Source: Robertkochia aurantiaca
GTDB taxonomy: Bacteria > Bacteroidota > Bacteroidia > Flavobacteriales > Flavobacteriaceae
DNA length: 64,000 nucleotides
Assembly: GCF_020166495.1 (NCBI RefSeq)
Contig: NZ_JAINZS010000001.1
Coordinates: 310,001 to 374,000 of the forward strand
Direction of reading: 5' to 3'
This document shows positions 26,659 to 33,397 of the stretch, one piece after another (position 1 is the first letter of the stretch; each line of letters starts with the position of its first letter). The translations under genes were made by a program, and so were the position numbers. Under the pieces are notes generated by a model that saw only the letters and a list, made by a program, of their open reading frames with translations, was not told the origin of the DNA and made no database searches.

Positions 26659-27744
26659 ATGCTGAAAATCTCCCTAAACTCCCCTTTTACAATTGTCTGT
26701 TCCGTATTTTTTCTTTCGCTTTCTACCTGCAAAGAAAAAAACGATTTTCAGGATCAATCAGGTCAGACCATACCACCCGGCTTCACTGAGATTTCCTATT
26801 CCTATAACCCCGATCAGATCTATCCTAAAGCGAAAGGGTTGAGACTTCCTGAAGACGGGTTTGCCCTCTCAACCGATTCGATCGTGGTAGCCGATGACAG
26901 CCTGGGATTATTATTGGTAACGGATGACGGAGTAAAAAGGCAGTTTGCGAATCTAACAGCAGCAGGTTACCGTAATGACGGAGCCAGAGGGGTTTATTTA
27001 AATTCACAAGACCAAAAGGCATATGTAAGTTGCATGAATACCGGTAAGATTTTTGAAGTTGACATACGTAAAGAAACAGCTCGCTTGATTTACCAACATT
27101 CCCACGGTGTAAATAATATCTATGTTGACAAGCGAAATTTTTTATGGTTTACGCAATCATTTGAAAAAACATATGGTGACCACCGGGATCAGGATAGTGC
27201 CTTTGCTACACCGGTCCCTTCAGGAATGCTATACCGCCTGGATCTGTCTGAAAAGAATAAACAGGCAAAAGTAATGGCAGACAGCCTTTATTTTGCTAAC
27301 GGGATCACCATGAATAAGGAAGAAAACAAAGTATTTGTTTCTGAATTCAGGATGAACAGGGTAATCGTCTTTGATTTGGACGAAACTTGGATTCCCACAG
27401 CCAAAAAATTATTTGTTAGCGTAATATCGCCTGATAACTTGGAAAGAGGTCCTAACGATGGTATATGGATCGCTTCTTTGGTCTCTAATTCTGTTTTTAA
27501 GATTCATGAATCAGGTAATCACCAACAAAAGATATTCACAGCACCATCTGTAGTGAATAATGAGGTCCAGCTGGAATGGTCTGATAAAGGTCAAAGGGGG
27601 TTGTCAGTGATCGACGTGGCCCGCCCGGGAATGTTTGACCCGGTTGGAATGCCCATTACTGGAATGTTCTTTTCACCAGAACACCTTTATATCACCGGTT
27701 TATCAGATCATTTATTACGAATAAAAATGACTGAAAAACTCTAA
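26659..27744 (+). CDS. SMP-30/gluconolactonase-like or strictosidine-synthase-like beta-propeller lipoprotein
   Basis: A 361-residue lipoprotein (lipobox SLSTC near residue 24). The propeller blades include SDDSLGLLLV-type strands, NNIYVDKRNFLWFT and the family marker DSLYFANGITMNKEENKVFVSEFRMNRV, which matches the NGI...VSE...R region of SMP-30/strictosidine-synthase-like proteins, followed by RGPNDGIWIASLVSNSVFKI. Members are Ca-dependent lactonases or ligand-binding propellers; the substrate is unknown. It has its own promoter and is convergent with the AHSA1-type gene. Confidence 0.7.
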   Translation: MLKISLNSPFTIVCSVFFLSLSTCKEKNDFQDQSGQTIPPGFTEISYSYNPDQIYPKAKGLRLPEDGFALSTDSIVVADDSLGLLLVTDDGVKRQFANLTAAGYRNDGARGVYLNSQDQKAYVSCMNTGKIFEVDIRKETARLIYQHSHGVNNIYVDKRNFLWFTQSFEKTYGDHRDQDSAFATPVPSGMLYRLDLSEKNKQAKVMADSLYFANGITMNKEENKVFVSEFRMNRVIVFDLDETWIPTAKKLFVSVISPDNLERGPNDGIWIASLVSNSVFKIHESGNHQQKIFTAPSVVNNEVQLEWSDKGQRGLSVIDVARPGMFDPVGMPITGMFFSPEHLYITGLSDHLLRIKMTEKL

Positions 27745-27778
27745 TTAACTGGTTTTTAAAACATTGACCATGAATCAG

Positions 27779-27812
27779 CAATTAAGAAAAGCCCCTGCTT
27801 AATTGAAAAATA
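27779..27812. terminator. Weak inverted repeat between convergent genes
   Basis: CAATTAAG, 11 bases, CTTAATTG followed by A-rich sequence, between the SMP-30-like and AHSA1-like genes. Perfect 8-base arms but AT-rich, so only a possible terminator. Confidence 0.3.
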
Positions 27813-27821
27813 AATGCTTTA

Positions 27822-28265
27822 TCAGCTTCTGAGATAATCGTACAGCCTTTTCTGAATGAAATATTCCCATCCCCGCCTACAGCTTTCAGGATGAAACTCC
27901 GGAATGTGCTGGGGAAAATTCTGCACTCCGTAATGCTTCACCACTAATTCGGTTTTTGAATTATTCCGCAGTATAAAATGTACGAATGAGTGACCGCTAT
28001 AACCCTGATAATCCCATCGATAAACAATTTCTTCGGCAGGTTCTACCTTTAGCAGTTCCCATTGATGAAAGAACCGCCTTTGTCCGGCATCTACCATAAA
28101 ACCGGTAGAAAACCCCACTTCAGCCTTGAAATCGGGAATTTCGGGAAAAAACCATTGTTTCATCTCCTCCAAGCGGGTAAGGGCTTTCCAGAGCCTTTTA
28201 GCGGAAACATGAAATTCCTGGCTAACTTCAATAGCCTCTTCTTCTTCTTTTTCGCTGTAATTCAT
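27822..28265 (-). CDS. SRPBCC / AHSA1-domain protein
   Basis: A 147-residue single-domain START-like fold protein: QEFHVSAKRLWKALTRLEEMKQWFFPEIPDF at the start, EVGFSTGFMVD, WELLKVEPAEEIVYRWDYQGYSG in the middle and SCRRGWEYFIQKRLYDYL at the C-terminal helix. These are the defining positions of the Activator of Hsp90 ATPase 1-like (AHSA1) superfamily. It probably binds a hydrophobic ligand in the cytosol. The following gene on this strand (28292-28786) is 26 bases upstream. Confidence 0.75.
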   Translation of the reverse strand: MNYSEKEEEEAIEVSQEFHVSAKRLWKALTRLEEMKQWFFPEIPDFKAEVGFSTGFMVDAGQRRFFHQWELLKVEPAEEIVYRWDYQGYSGHSFVHFILRNNSKTELVVKHYGVQNFPQHIPEFHPESCRRGWEYFIQKRLYDYLRS

Positions 28266-28291
28266 CTCCTTTGTTTTGAGTGACAGCGGTA

Positions 28292-28786
28292 CTAGTTTCG
28301 GGTATAAAGCAAGTGATCGAGCACTGTAAAATCAACGCTCAGATCATCATTTAATTGATATTCGATCATCAATTCCCCCCAATATTTTCCATCGGAGAAA
28401 TCTGCGATGAGCCATTTATGATTAAGTATCTTGATCTTATTGATCTTCATGGGAGCCCCTGACATGCCATCGTAGGGAACCAGCGGATTATTCCCGCTGT
28501 TCTCATTGCTTTCGATCAGCTTATCCCGCACATAAGCAGCCGGATCGGCTATTTCGAGGTGCTCGTAATAAGCCAGGGCATCATCGTTTGTTTTGAGGTC
28601 AAAATACCTCAGGTCCATATTTTCAAGCCTGAGTGCTTGTATGGTATCGTTCAGCTGTGCAAGCTCAGCTTCTTTGCTTTCCATTTTTTGTTTTTCGCTT
28701 TCGAAATATTTCTCAGCACTTACATACTGGTAAAGTATAAATAGTACCGAAAAAAAGAAGAGATACATAAAAATCTTATTCTTCAT
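28292..28786 (-). CDS. Membrane-anchored hypothetical protein with coiled coil
   Basis: A 164-residue protein. A single N-terminal helix (IFMYLFFFSVLFILYQYVSA) anchors a short coiled coil (about 30-58, SEKQKMESKEAELAQLNDTIQALRLENMDL), then a globular domain of about 100 residues (YEHLEIADPAAYVRDKLIESNE ... NHKWLIADFSDGKYWGELMIEYQLNDD). No catalytic motif is visible; conserved by appearance but not recognised. It lies directly upstream of the AHSA1-like gene and downstream of the MBL hydrolase, in a three-gene minus-strand run. Confidence 0.55.
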   Translation of the reverse strand: MKNKIFMYLFFFSVLFILYQYVSAEKYFESEKQKMESKEAELAQLNDTIQALRLENMDLRYFDLKTNDDALAYYEHLEIADPAAYVRDKLIESNENSGNNPLVPYDGMSGAPMKINKIKILNHKWLIADFSDGKYWGELMIEYQLNDDLSVDFTVLDHLLYTRN

Positions 28787-28804
28787 GTAAAGGATGATTT
28801 AGGG

Positions 28805-29569
28805 TTAAATATTCAAAATCAGGTTATCATAGGCCAAAAATACGTTTTCCGGAAGGTTTTTCTGTACCTCGCTATGAAAACCCATCATATGACTAATATG
28901 GGTAAAATAGGTTTCTTTGGGACCGATCTTCTCTGAAAGTTCAATGGCTTCCCTGATATTGAGATGCGAATGATGCGGCTCTTCCCTGAGTGCATTAAGA
29001 ACCAGATATTCCACTCCGTCCAGTTTTTCCAGCTCTTCGTTGTCTATGGTCTTGATATCTGTAAGATAGGCGAAATTCTCAAACCTGAATCCCAGTACAG
29101 GCAGGCGGTTATGGTGTGCCTCGATCGGTATTACGGTCATCCCGTCTAACAGCAGGGGTTCATGCTTATCGATCCGGTACTCTTTAACCGCAGGGGCTCC
29201 CGGGTACCTGTTCTCAGTAGCAAAGACGTAATCGAACTTTTTTCTCAGAGACTGCAAAACGCGCTCCTGGGCATAGATGGGTATGTCTCCCTGCCTGAAA
29301 AAGAAGGGGCGTATATCATCTAATCCCATAATATGATCGGCATGCTCATGAGTGAATAGAATACCATCGATTCGGTCAACCTGATGGGTAAGCATTTGTT
29401 GTCTGAAGTCTGGACCGCAATCAACGATATAACGGTGCTTACCCCATTCTACCATGATAGAAACGCGTAATCTTTTGTCTTTAGGGTCGGTGCTTCTGCA
29501 AACAGGATGATCACTTCCTATAACAGGGATGCCTTGCGAAGTACCGGTACCCAGAAATGTGATTTTCAA
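28805..29569 (-). CDS. MBL-fold metallohydrolase, PhnP-like phosphodiesterase
   Basis: A 254-residue metallo-beta-lactamase-fold enzyme. The N-terminus MKITFLGTGTSQGIPVIG is followed by VCRS, and the dinuclear-metal motif H74-X-H76-X-D78-H79 (FTHEHADHI). Later ligands are in EAHHNRLPVLGFRFENFAYLTDIKTID and EEPHHSHLN, and the terminal His is in FTHISHMMGFHSE. The arrangement fits PhnP-type (phosphoribosyl 1,2-cyclic phosphate phosphodiesterase) and lipoate/RNA-processing relatives. No phosphonate genes are nearby, so the substrate is open. Confidence 0.82.
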   Translation of the reverse strand: MKITFLGTGTSQGIPVIGSDHPVCRSTDPKDKRLRVSIMVEWGKHRYIVDCGPDFRQQMLTHQVDRIDGILFTHEHADHIMGLDDIRPFFFRQGDIPIYAQERVLQSLRKKFDYVFATENRYPGAPAVKEYRIDKHEPLLLDGMTVIPIEAHHNRLPVLGFRFENFAYLTDIKTIDNEELEKLDGVEYLVLNALREEPHHSHLNIREAIELSEKIGPKETYFTHISHMMGFHSEVQKNLPENVFLAYDNLILNI

Positions 29570-29626
29570 ACCTCTTTTTTTATCAAATTTATCATTTATT
29601 ATCCGAATCGCTTCATGAAACTTTTT

Positions 29627-29634
29627 TAACTTTG
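29627..29634 (+). promoter_or_regulatory. Bacteroidota -7 element (TAACTTTG)
   Basis: An exact TAnnTTTG match, 18 bases upstream of the ATG of the conserved protein at 29653. No good -33 TTTG is visible. Confidence 0.4.
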
Positions 29635-29652
29635 CTCTAAAGAAAATTGACT

Positions 29653-31116
29653 ATGCCTGTTGTTGTAAAAGGTGACAAGAATTTTGAAAATGTCCCTTCC
29701 CTCAAAGCGAAAGCTTTACGAATCAATCTAAACGAGAACATCTACGGTACCTTTGCTGAGATCGGAGCCGGGCAGGAAACGGTCAGGCATTTTTTCAGGG
29801 CCGGTGGTGCTTCGGGTACCATCGCCAAGGCTATGAGTGCCTACGATAAGGCTTTCAGTGACGCGATTTATGGTACGGAAGACGATGGACGGTATGTAAC
29901 TGAGGCAAGATTGAAGAAGATGCTTACCCATGAGATGCAACTTATGGAACAGCGGATCGACCGGAAAGAGAATCCAAATAAAATATTCTTTTCTTATGCC
30001 AATACGGTCGCAACCATAGACTTTGCCAAAAAGTATAAAGGTCACGGCTGGTTGGGGATACGCTTTCAGCTGGAGCCCGATGAAGACTACAATGAGATCA
30101 TTCTTCATATTCGCTTTAAGCAAACGGAAGCCAGGCTGCAGCAGGAAACTCTCGGGATAGTCGGGGTAAACCTGATCTACGGAGCCTTTTATAAACATCA
30201 TAAGCCAAAGAAATTACTGAAATATCTCTATGACCATATCGATAAGGATACCATAGAGATAGATATGATGAACTTTTCAGGTCCGCGCTTTGAAGAGGTT
30301 GATAACCGCCTGATGAGTTTGCAACTGGTTAAGAACGGAATGACCGAAGCGGTTATGTTTGGTCCTGACGGGAACAACATCCTGCCGGCGGCCATTCTCT
30401 ACAAAAAGAACATCCTTGCCTTAAGAGGAAGTTTTCGCCCGGTGACCCTGGTGAATATGGACATGTTCAAGAAATCATATGAGATCTTCATCAGAGAAAA
30501 CAAGGTCGATGTCGATAATGCGGTGGTGATCTTCGAGATCACCCTGTCTAACCTCAGGGCTGAGGGAGAGATCGATGAGGAAGATTTCATGGACAGAGCC
30601 AGACTGCTGTGCTCCCTGGGTCAGACTGTTATGATCTCCAATTTCCAGGAATATTACAAACTGGTCGAATACTTCTCAAACTATTCACGAGAGCGTATGG
30701 CACTGACCATGGGTGTGAATAACCTGGTAGATATCTTTGATGAGAAATATTATCGTCATCTGAGCGGTGGTATACTCGAAGCCTTCGGAAAATTGTTCTA
30801 CAAAGACCTGAAGGTATACCTGTATCCTATGATCGATCCGGAAACCGGCCTATTGGTAACCAGCAACAACCTGAAAGTACACCCAAGAATGAAGGAACTC
30901 TACAAGTTCTTCAAATATAACGGGAAGGTGGTTGATATTTTCGATTACGACCAGGAGATTCTTCACATCTTCTCGAGAGAAGTACTCAAGAAGATCGCAG
31001 AAGGAGAAGAAGGTTGGGAAGAGATGCTTCCCGCCGGTATTGCTGACCTTATTAAAGAAAAGCAGTTGTTTGAATACCGTTCAAAGGTTGCTGAAAAGGA
31101 AAATTCCAACTCCTGA
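29653..31116 (+). CDS. Conserved protein of unknown function (487 aa)
   Basis: About 487 residues from MPVVVKGDKNFENVPSLKAKALRINLNENIYGTFAEIGAGQE. A TTG start 6 bases further up is less likely. It has no signal peptide and no membrane helix. The conserved-looking block GTFAEIGAGQETVRHFFRAGGASGTIAKAMSAYDKAFSDAIYG and the acidic segment FEITLSNLRAEGEIDEEDFMDRA suggest a large cytosolic enzyme-like protein; I recall relatives only as uncharacterised proteins with inconsistent labels in Bacteroidota. No known catalytic motif can be pointed to. It has its own promoter and a strong terminator. Confidence 0.6.
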   Translation: MPVVVKGDKNFENVPSLKAKALRINLNENIYGTFAEIGAGQETVRHFFRAGGASGTIAKAMSAYDKAFSDAIYGTEDDGRYVTEARLKKMLTHEMQLMEQRIDRKENPNKIFFSYANTVATIDFAKKYKGHGWLGIRFQLEPDEDYNEIILHIRFKQTEARLQQETLGIVGVNLIYGAFYKHHKPKKLLKYLYDHIDKDTIEIDMMNFSGPRFEEVDNRLMSLQLVKNGMTEAVMFGPDGNNILPAAILYKKNILALRGSFRPVTLVNMDMFKKSYEIFIRENKVDVDNAVVIFEITLSNLRAEGEIDEEDFMDRARLLCSLGQTVMISNFQEYYKLVEYFSNYSRERMALTMGVNNLVDIFDEKYYRHLSGGILEAFGKLFYKDLKVYLYPMIDPETGLLVTSNNLKVHPRMKELYKFFKYNGKVVDIFDYDQEILHIFSREVLKKIAEGEEGWEEMLPAGIADLIKEKQLFEYRSKVAEKENSNS

Positions 31117-31136
31117 TATTCAGAAAATATAAATAA

Positions 31137-31176
31137 TAAAAACTCCGTGACACCTCAGTATCACGGAGTTTTTTTA
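31137..31176. terminator. Bidirectional terminator between convergent genes
   Basis: AACTCCGTGA, a 10-base loop and TCACGGAGTT with an A-run before and a T-run after: perfect 10-base arms serving the conserved protein (plus) and bcp (minus). Confidence 0.9.
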
Positions 31177-31190
31177 TACGTTTCACCGAA

Positions 31191-31646
31191 TTACGAATTC
31201 AGTATCTGAGAAGCATGGTCTTTGGTTTTTACCTTTGAGATCACCTTCTCTACCTTACCTTCCTCATCGATGATAAAGGTGGTTCTGTGTATGCCATCAT
31301 ATTCCTTACCCATGAATTTTTTAGGTCCCCATACCCCGAATTTTTCGATTACATCTTTATCTTCATCGGCGAGCAAAGGAAAAGGGAAATCATATTTTTC
31401 CTTGAAATTCGATTGCTTTTTCATGGAATCGGCACTGACCCCCAGCAATTCATATCCCTCTAATTGTAATTCTTTATAGTGATCCCTTAAATTGCAAGCC
31501 TCTGCCGTACAACCTGGAGTATTTGCCTTCGGATAAAAGAAAACAACGAGTTTCTTTCCTTTATAATCTGAAAGACTTATTTCATTACCATCCTGATCTT
31601 TGGCTTTAAATTCCGGCACTTTATCTCCGGGCTTAAGTGTGTTCAT
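31191..31646 (-). CDS. bcp: Thioredoxin-dependent thiol peroxidase (Bcp/PrxQ)
   Basis: About 151 residues from MNTLKPGDKVPEFKAKDQDG. Peroxidatic C46 and resolving C51 sit in NTPGCTAEACNLRD, the atypical two-Cys Bcp pattern, preceded by VVFFYPKA. Later, WGPKKFMGKEYDGIHRTTFIIDEEGKV completes the fold. It reduces hydroperoxides in the cytosol using thioredoxin. The start is ATG 31646; the TTG six bases further up is less likely. Divergent from nth. Confidence 0.93.
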   Translation of the reverse strand: MNTLKPGDKVPEFKAKDQDGNEISLSDYKGKKLVVFFYPKANTPGCTAEACNLRDHYKELQLEGYELLGVSADSMKKQSNFKEKYDFPFPLLADEDKDVIEKFGVWGPKKFMGKEYDGIHRTTFIIDEEGKVEKVISKVKTKDHASQILNS

Positions 31647-31701
31647 AGTCAATTTTTTTAGTTTAATTTGTTCTTCATTTTCAGATTAAAATTACACAAA
31701 A

Positions 31702-32364
31702 ATGACCAAAGCAGAAAAGGTTGAGTTCGTCATAAACAGTCTTGAAGAGTTATATCCCAAAACACCGATCCCGCTGGACCATACCGATCCCTACACCCTG
31801 CTGATCGCTGTGCTTCTTTCTGCTCAGAGCACAGACGCCAAAGTAAATCAGATCACGCCTTTATTGTTTGAAAGGGCCAGCACCCCCTGGCAAATGGTGA
31901 GATTGAGCGTTGATGAGATCAGGGAAATAATTAAACCCGTAGGACTGTCTCCGATGAAATCGAAGGGAATTTATAAGCTATCACATATACTTATTGATAA
32001 ATATAATGGAAAGGTGCCTGAAAGTTTCGAAGCCCTTGAAGAACTGCCAGCCGTTGGTCATAAAACCGCCAGCGTGGTCATGTCTCAGGCCTTTGGAGTT
32101 CCTGCCTTCCCGGTAGACACACATATTCACCGGCTCATGTACCGCTGGAATCTTTCAAGCGGAAAAAATGTGGTTCAGACCGAAAAAGATGCCAAAAGAC
32201 TCTTCCCGAAGGAAAAATGGAACAAGCTGCATCTTCAGATCATTTATTACGGAAGAGAGTACAGCCCTGCCAGAGGGTGGGACCTCGAAAAGGATTTTAT
32301 CACCAGAGAGATCGGGAGGAAATCGGTTATTAAGGAATACGAGAAAAAAAAGACCGGTAAATAA
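31702..32364 (+). CDS. nth: Endonuclease III-family DNA glycosylase lacking the Fe-S cysteines
   Basis: A 220-residue base-excision repair glycosylase/AP lyase. The helix-hairpin-helix is LEELPAVGHKTASVVM with catalytic K121, and catalytic D139 is in PVDTHIHRLMYR. The C-terminal [4Fe-4S] loop of E. coli Nth (four Cys) is replaced by YYGREYSPARGWDLEKDFITREIG, with no cysteine at all in the protein's last 100 residues. The fold and active site are therefore intact but the cluster is missing. It is followed directly by a hairpin that includes its last codons. Confidence 0.88.
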   Translation: MTKAEKVEFVINSLEELYPKTPIPLDHTDPYTLLIAVLLSAQSTDAKVNQITPLLFERASTPWQMVRLSVDEIREIIKPVGLSPMKSKGIYKLSHILIDKYNGKVPESFEALEELPAVGHKTASVVMSQAFGVPAFPVDTHIHRLMYRWNLSSGKNVVQTEKDAKRLFPKEKWNKLHLQIIYYGREYSPARGWDLEKDFITREIGRKSVIKEYEKKKTGK

Positions 32365-32378
32365 ACCGGTCTTTGCTA
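32345..32378. terminator. Terminator hairpin overlapping the nth stop codon
   Basis: AAAGACCGGT and ACCGGTCTTT around a 6-base loop; the stop codon of nth lies in the loop. The long A-run on the left becomes an eight-T tail on the minus strand, so it is mainly the terminator for the minus-strand sigma factor and small-protein genes. Confidence 0.8.
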
Positions 32379-32385
32379 ATTACTA

Positions 32386-32529
32386 TTAATTAATAATCGT
32401 CTCAAAAGCTTTGTCTTTCACTTTTGTTACCCTTAAAGCCCTTGAATAGTCTAAAAGGAACCGTATGGTCTCCTTTTTAGGCTTCAGTTTTTTAGTTTCA
32501 GAAGAATTCGTAGCGTAAAGATTTGCCAT
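32386..32529 (-). CDS. Small basic protein downstream of the ECF sigma factor (47 aa)
   Basis: A 47-residue frame starting MANLYATNSSETKKLKPKKE and ending LRVTKVKDKAFETIIN. It is Lys-rich (10 Lys) with a predicted helix in the second half (RFLLDYSRALRV). It lies 51 bases after the sigma stop and ends just before a strong terminator, so it is the second gene of the sigma operon. I have the impression that similar short proteins recur beside this sigma factor in Flavobacteriia; the function is unknown. Codon use looks coding. Confidence 0.65.
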   Translation of the reverse strand: MANLYATNSSETKKLKPKKETIRFLLDYSRALRVTKVKDKAFETIIN

Positions 32530-32580
32530 GTTGTTAGTATTGATTATAAACCTATAACGCTGCGAATCAGACTTTATTAT

Positions 32581-33162
32581 TTAATTCGTTAGTATAATCT
32601 TGTTTTTCTCTATGATTTTACGAAGGTTAATGATGGCGTAGCGCATCCGGCCCAAAGCTGTATTAATACTTACATCGGTCTTTGCGGCTATTTCCTTAAA
32701 ACTCATATCCTTGTAGATACGCATGATAAGCACCTCCCTTTGATCTTCAGGCAGTTCCTTTATGAGTTCCCTCACATCATTTTCCACCTGATCTTTGATC
32801 AGCTGTTTTTCTGCATTCAGCGAAGGGTCTCCCAACACGGTAAAGATATTGAAGTCGTCTGTTCCCTGGAATTTCGGCATTCTGGCATTTTTCCGGAAAT
32901 GGTCGATAACCAGGTTATGTGCGATCCGCATGACCCAGGGTAAAAACTTCCCTTCTTCGTTATACGAACCGGCCTTGAGCGTACGAATCACTTTGATAAA
33001 CGTATCCTGGAAAATATCTTCGGCCACATCACGGTCATAGACCTTTGAATAAATAAAACTGTAAATTCGGTGAGAGTGTCGGTTAATGAGTTGTTCTAGT
33101 GCCTGTTCATCACCCTGTATATACTTGGATACCAGGGTCGCATCCTGTAGTGTGTTGTCCAT
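32581..33162 (-). CDS. RNA polymerase ECF sigma factor
   Basis: About 193 residues from MDNTLQDATLVSKYIQGDEQALEQL. Region 2 is HRIYSFIYSKVYDRDVAEDIFQDTFIKVIRTL with -10 recognition in EEGKFLPWVMRIAHNLVIDHFRK. Region 4 is LIKELPEDQREVLIMRIYKDMSFKEIAAKTDVSINTALGRMRYAIINLR, the helix-turn-helix. No anti-sigma gene is adjacent; instead a 47-residue protein follows. An ATG at 33183 in frame would add 7 residues encoded by one arm of a 15-base inverted repeat, so I prefer 33162. The gene has a complete promoter and a structured leader. Confidence 0.88.
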   Translation of the reverse strand: MDNTLQDATLVSKYIQGDEQALEQLINRHSHRIYSFIYSKVYDRDVAEDIFQDTFIKVIRTLKAGSYNEEGKFLPWVMRIAHNLVIDHFRKNARMPKFQGTDDFNIFTVLGDPSLNAEKQLIKDQVENDVRELIKELPEDQREVLIMRIYKDMSFKEIAAKTDVSINTALGRMRYAIINLRKIIEKNKIILTN

Positions 33163-33165
33163 AGA

Positions 33166-33236
33166 AATTACTTTTAATAACATCAGGCCGCTTAATAGCA
33201 GCAGGTTGTATTTTCAATAAATTATTAAAAGTAATT
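33166..33236 (-). promoter_or_regulatory. Long-range AU-rich stem in the leader of the ECF sigma mRNA
   Basis: A perfect 15-base inverted repeat: TTATTAAAAGTAATT at 33222-33236 and AATTACTTTTAATAA at 33166-33180, 41 bases apart, with the near arm ending 3 bases before the sigma ATG. The loop contains a smaller GC hairpin (GCTGC...GCGGC on the minus strand). If transcribed, it would pair across the initiation region. Confidence 0.6.
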
Positions 33237-33273
33237 GTGCGGAATAGGCGCGATATTTTAAGTCTGGTTGAAT

Positions 33274-33306
33274 CAAATATAAGATTATTCTTTAGAGATG
33301 GACAAA
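33274..33306 (-). promoter_or_regulatory. Predicted promoter of the ECF sigma gene
   Basis: On the minus strand TTTG at 33306-33303, a 21-base spacer, TATATTTG at 33281-33274. Both elements match the Bacteroidota vegetative consensus, leaving a leader of about 105 bases that holds the long stem. Confidence 0.6.
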
Positions 33307-33349
33307 AAATTTTTAGCATTTTTTTATAATTATCGATAAGCTGCACGGC

Positions 33350-33380
33350 TTCGTCGTGCTTGATTAACTTCTTATCTTTG
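33350..33380 (+). promoter_or_regulatory. Predicted promoter of uvrA
   Basis: TTCG at 33350-33353, a 19-base spacer, TATCTTTG at 33373-33380 (exact -7 consensus), 17 bases upstream of the uvrA ATG. Confidence 0.6.
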
Positions 33381-33397
33381 TGGTTTGTAGAATTGCT

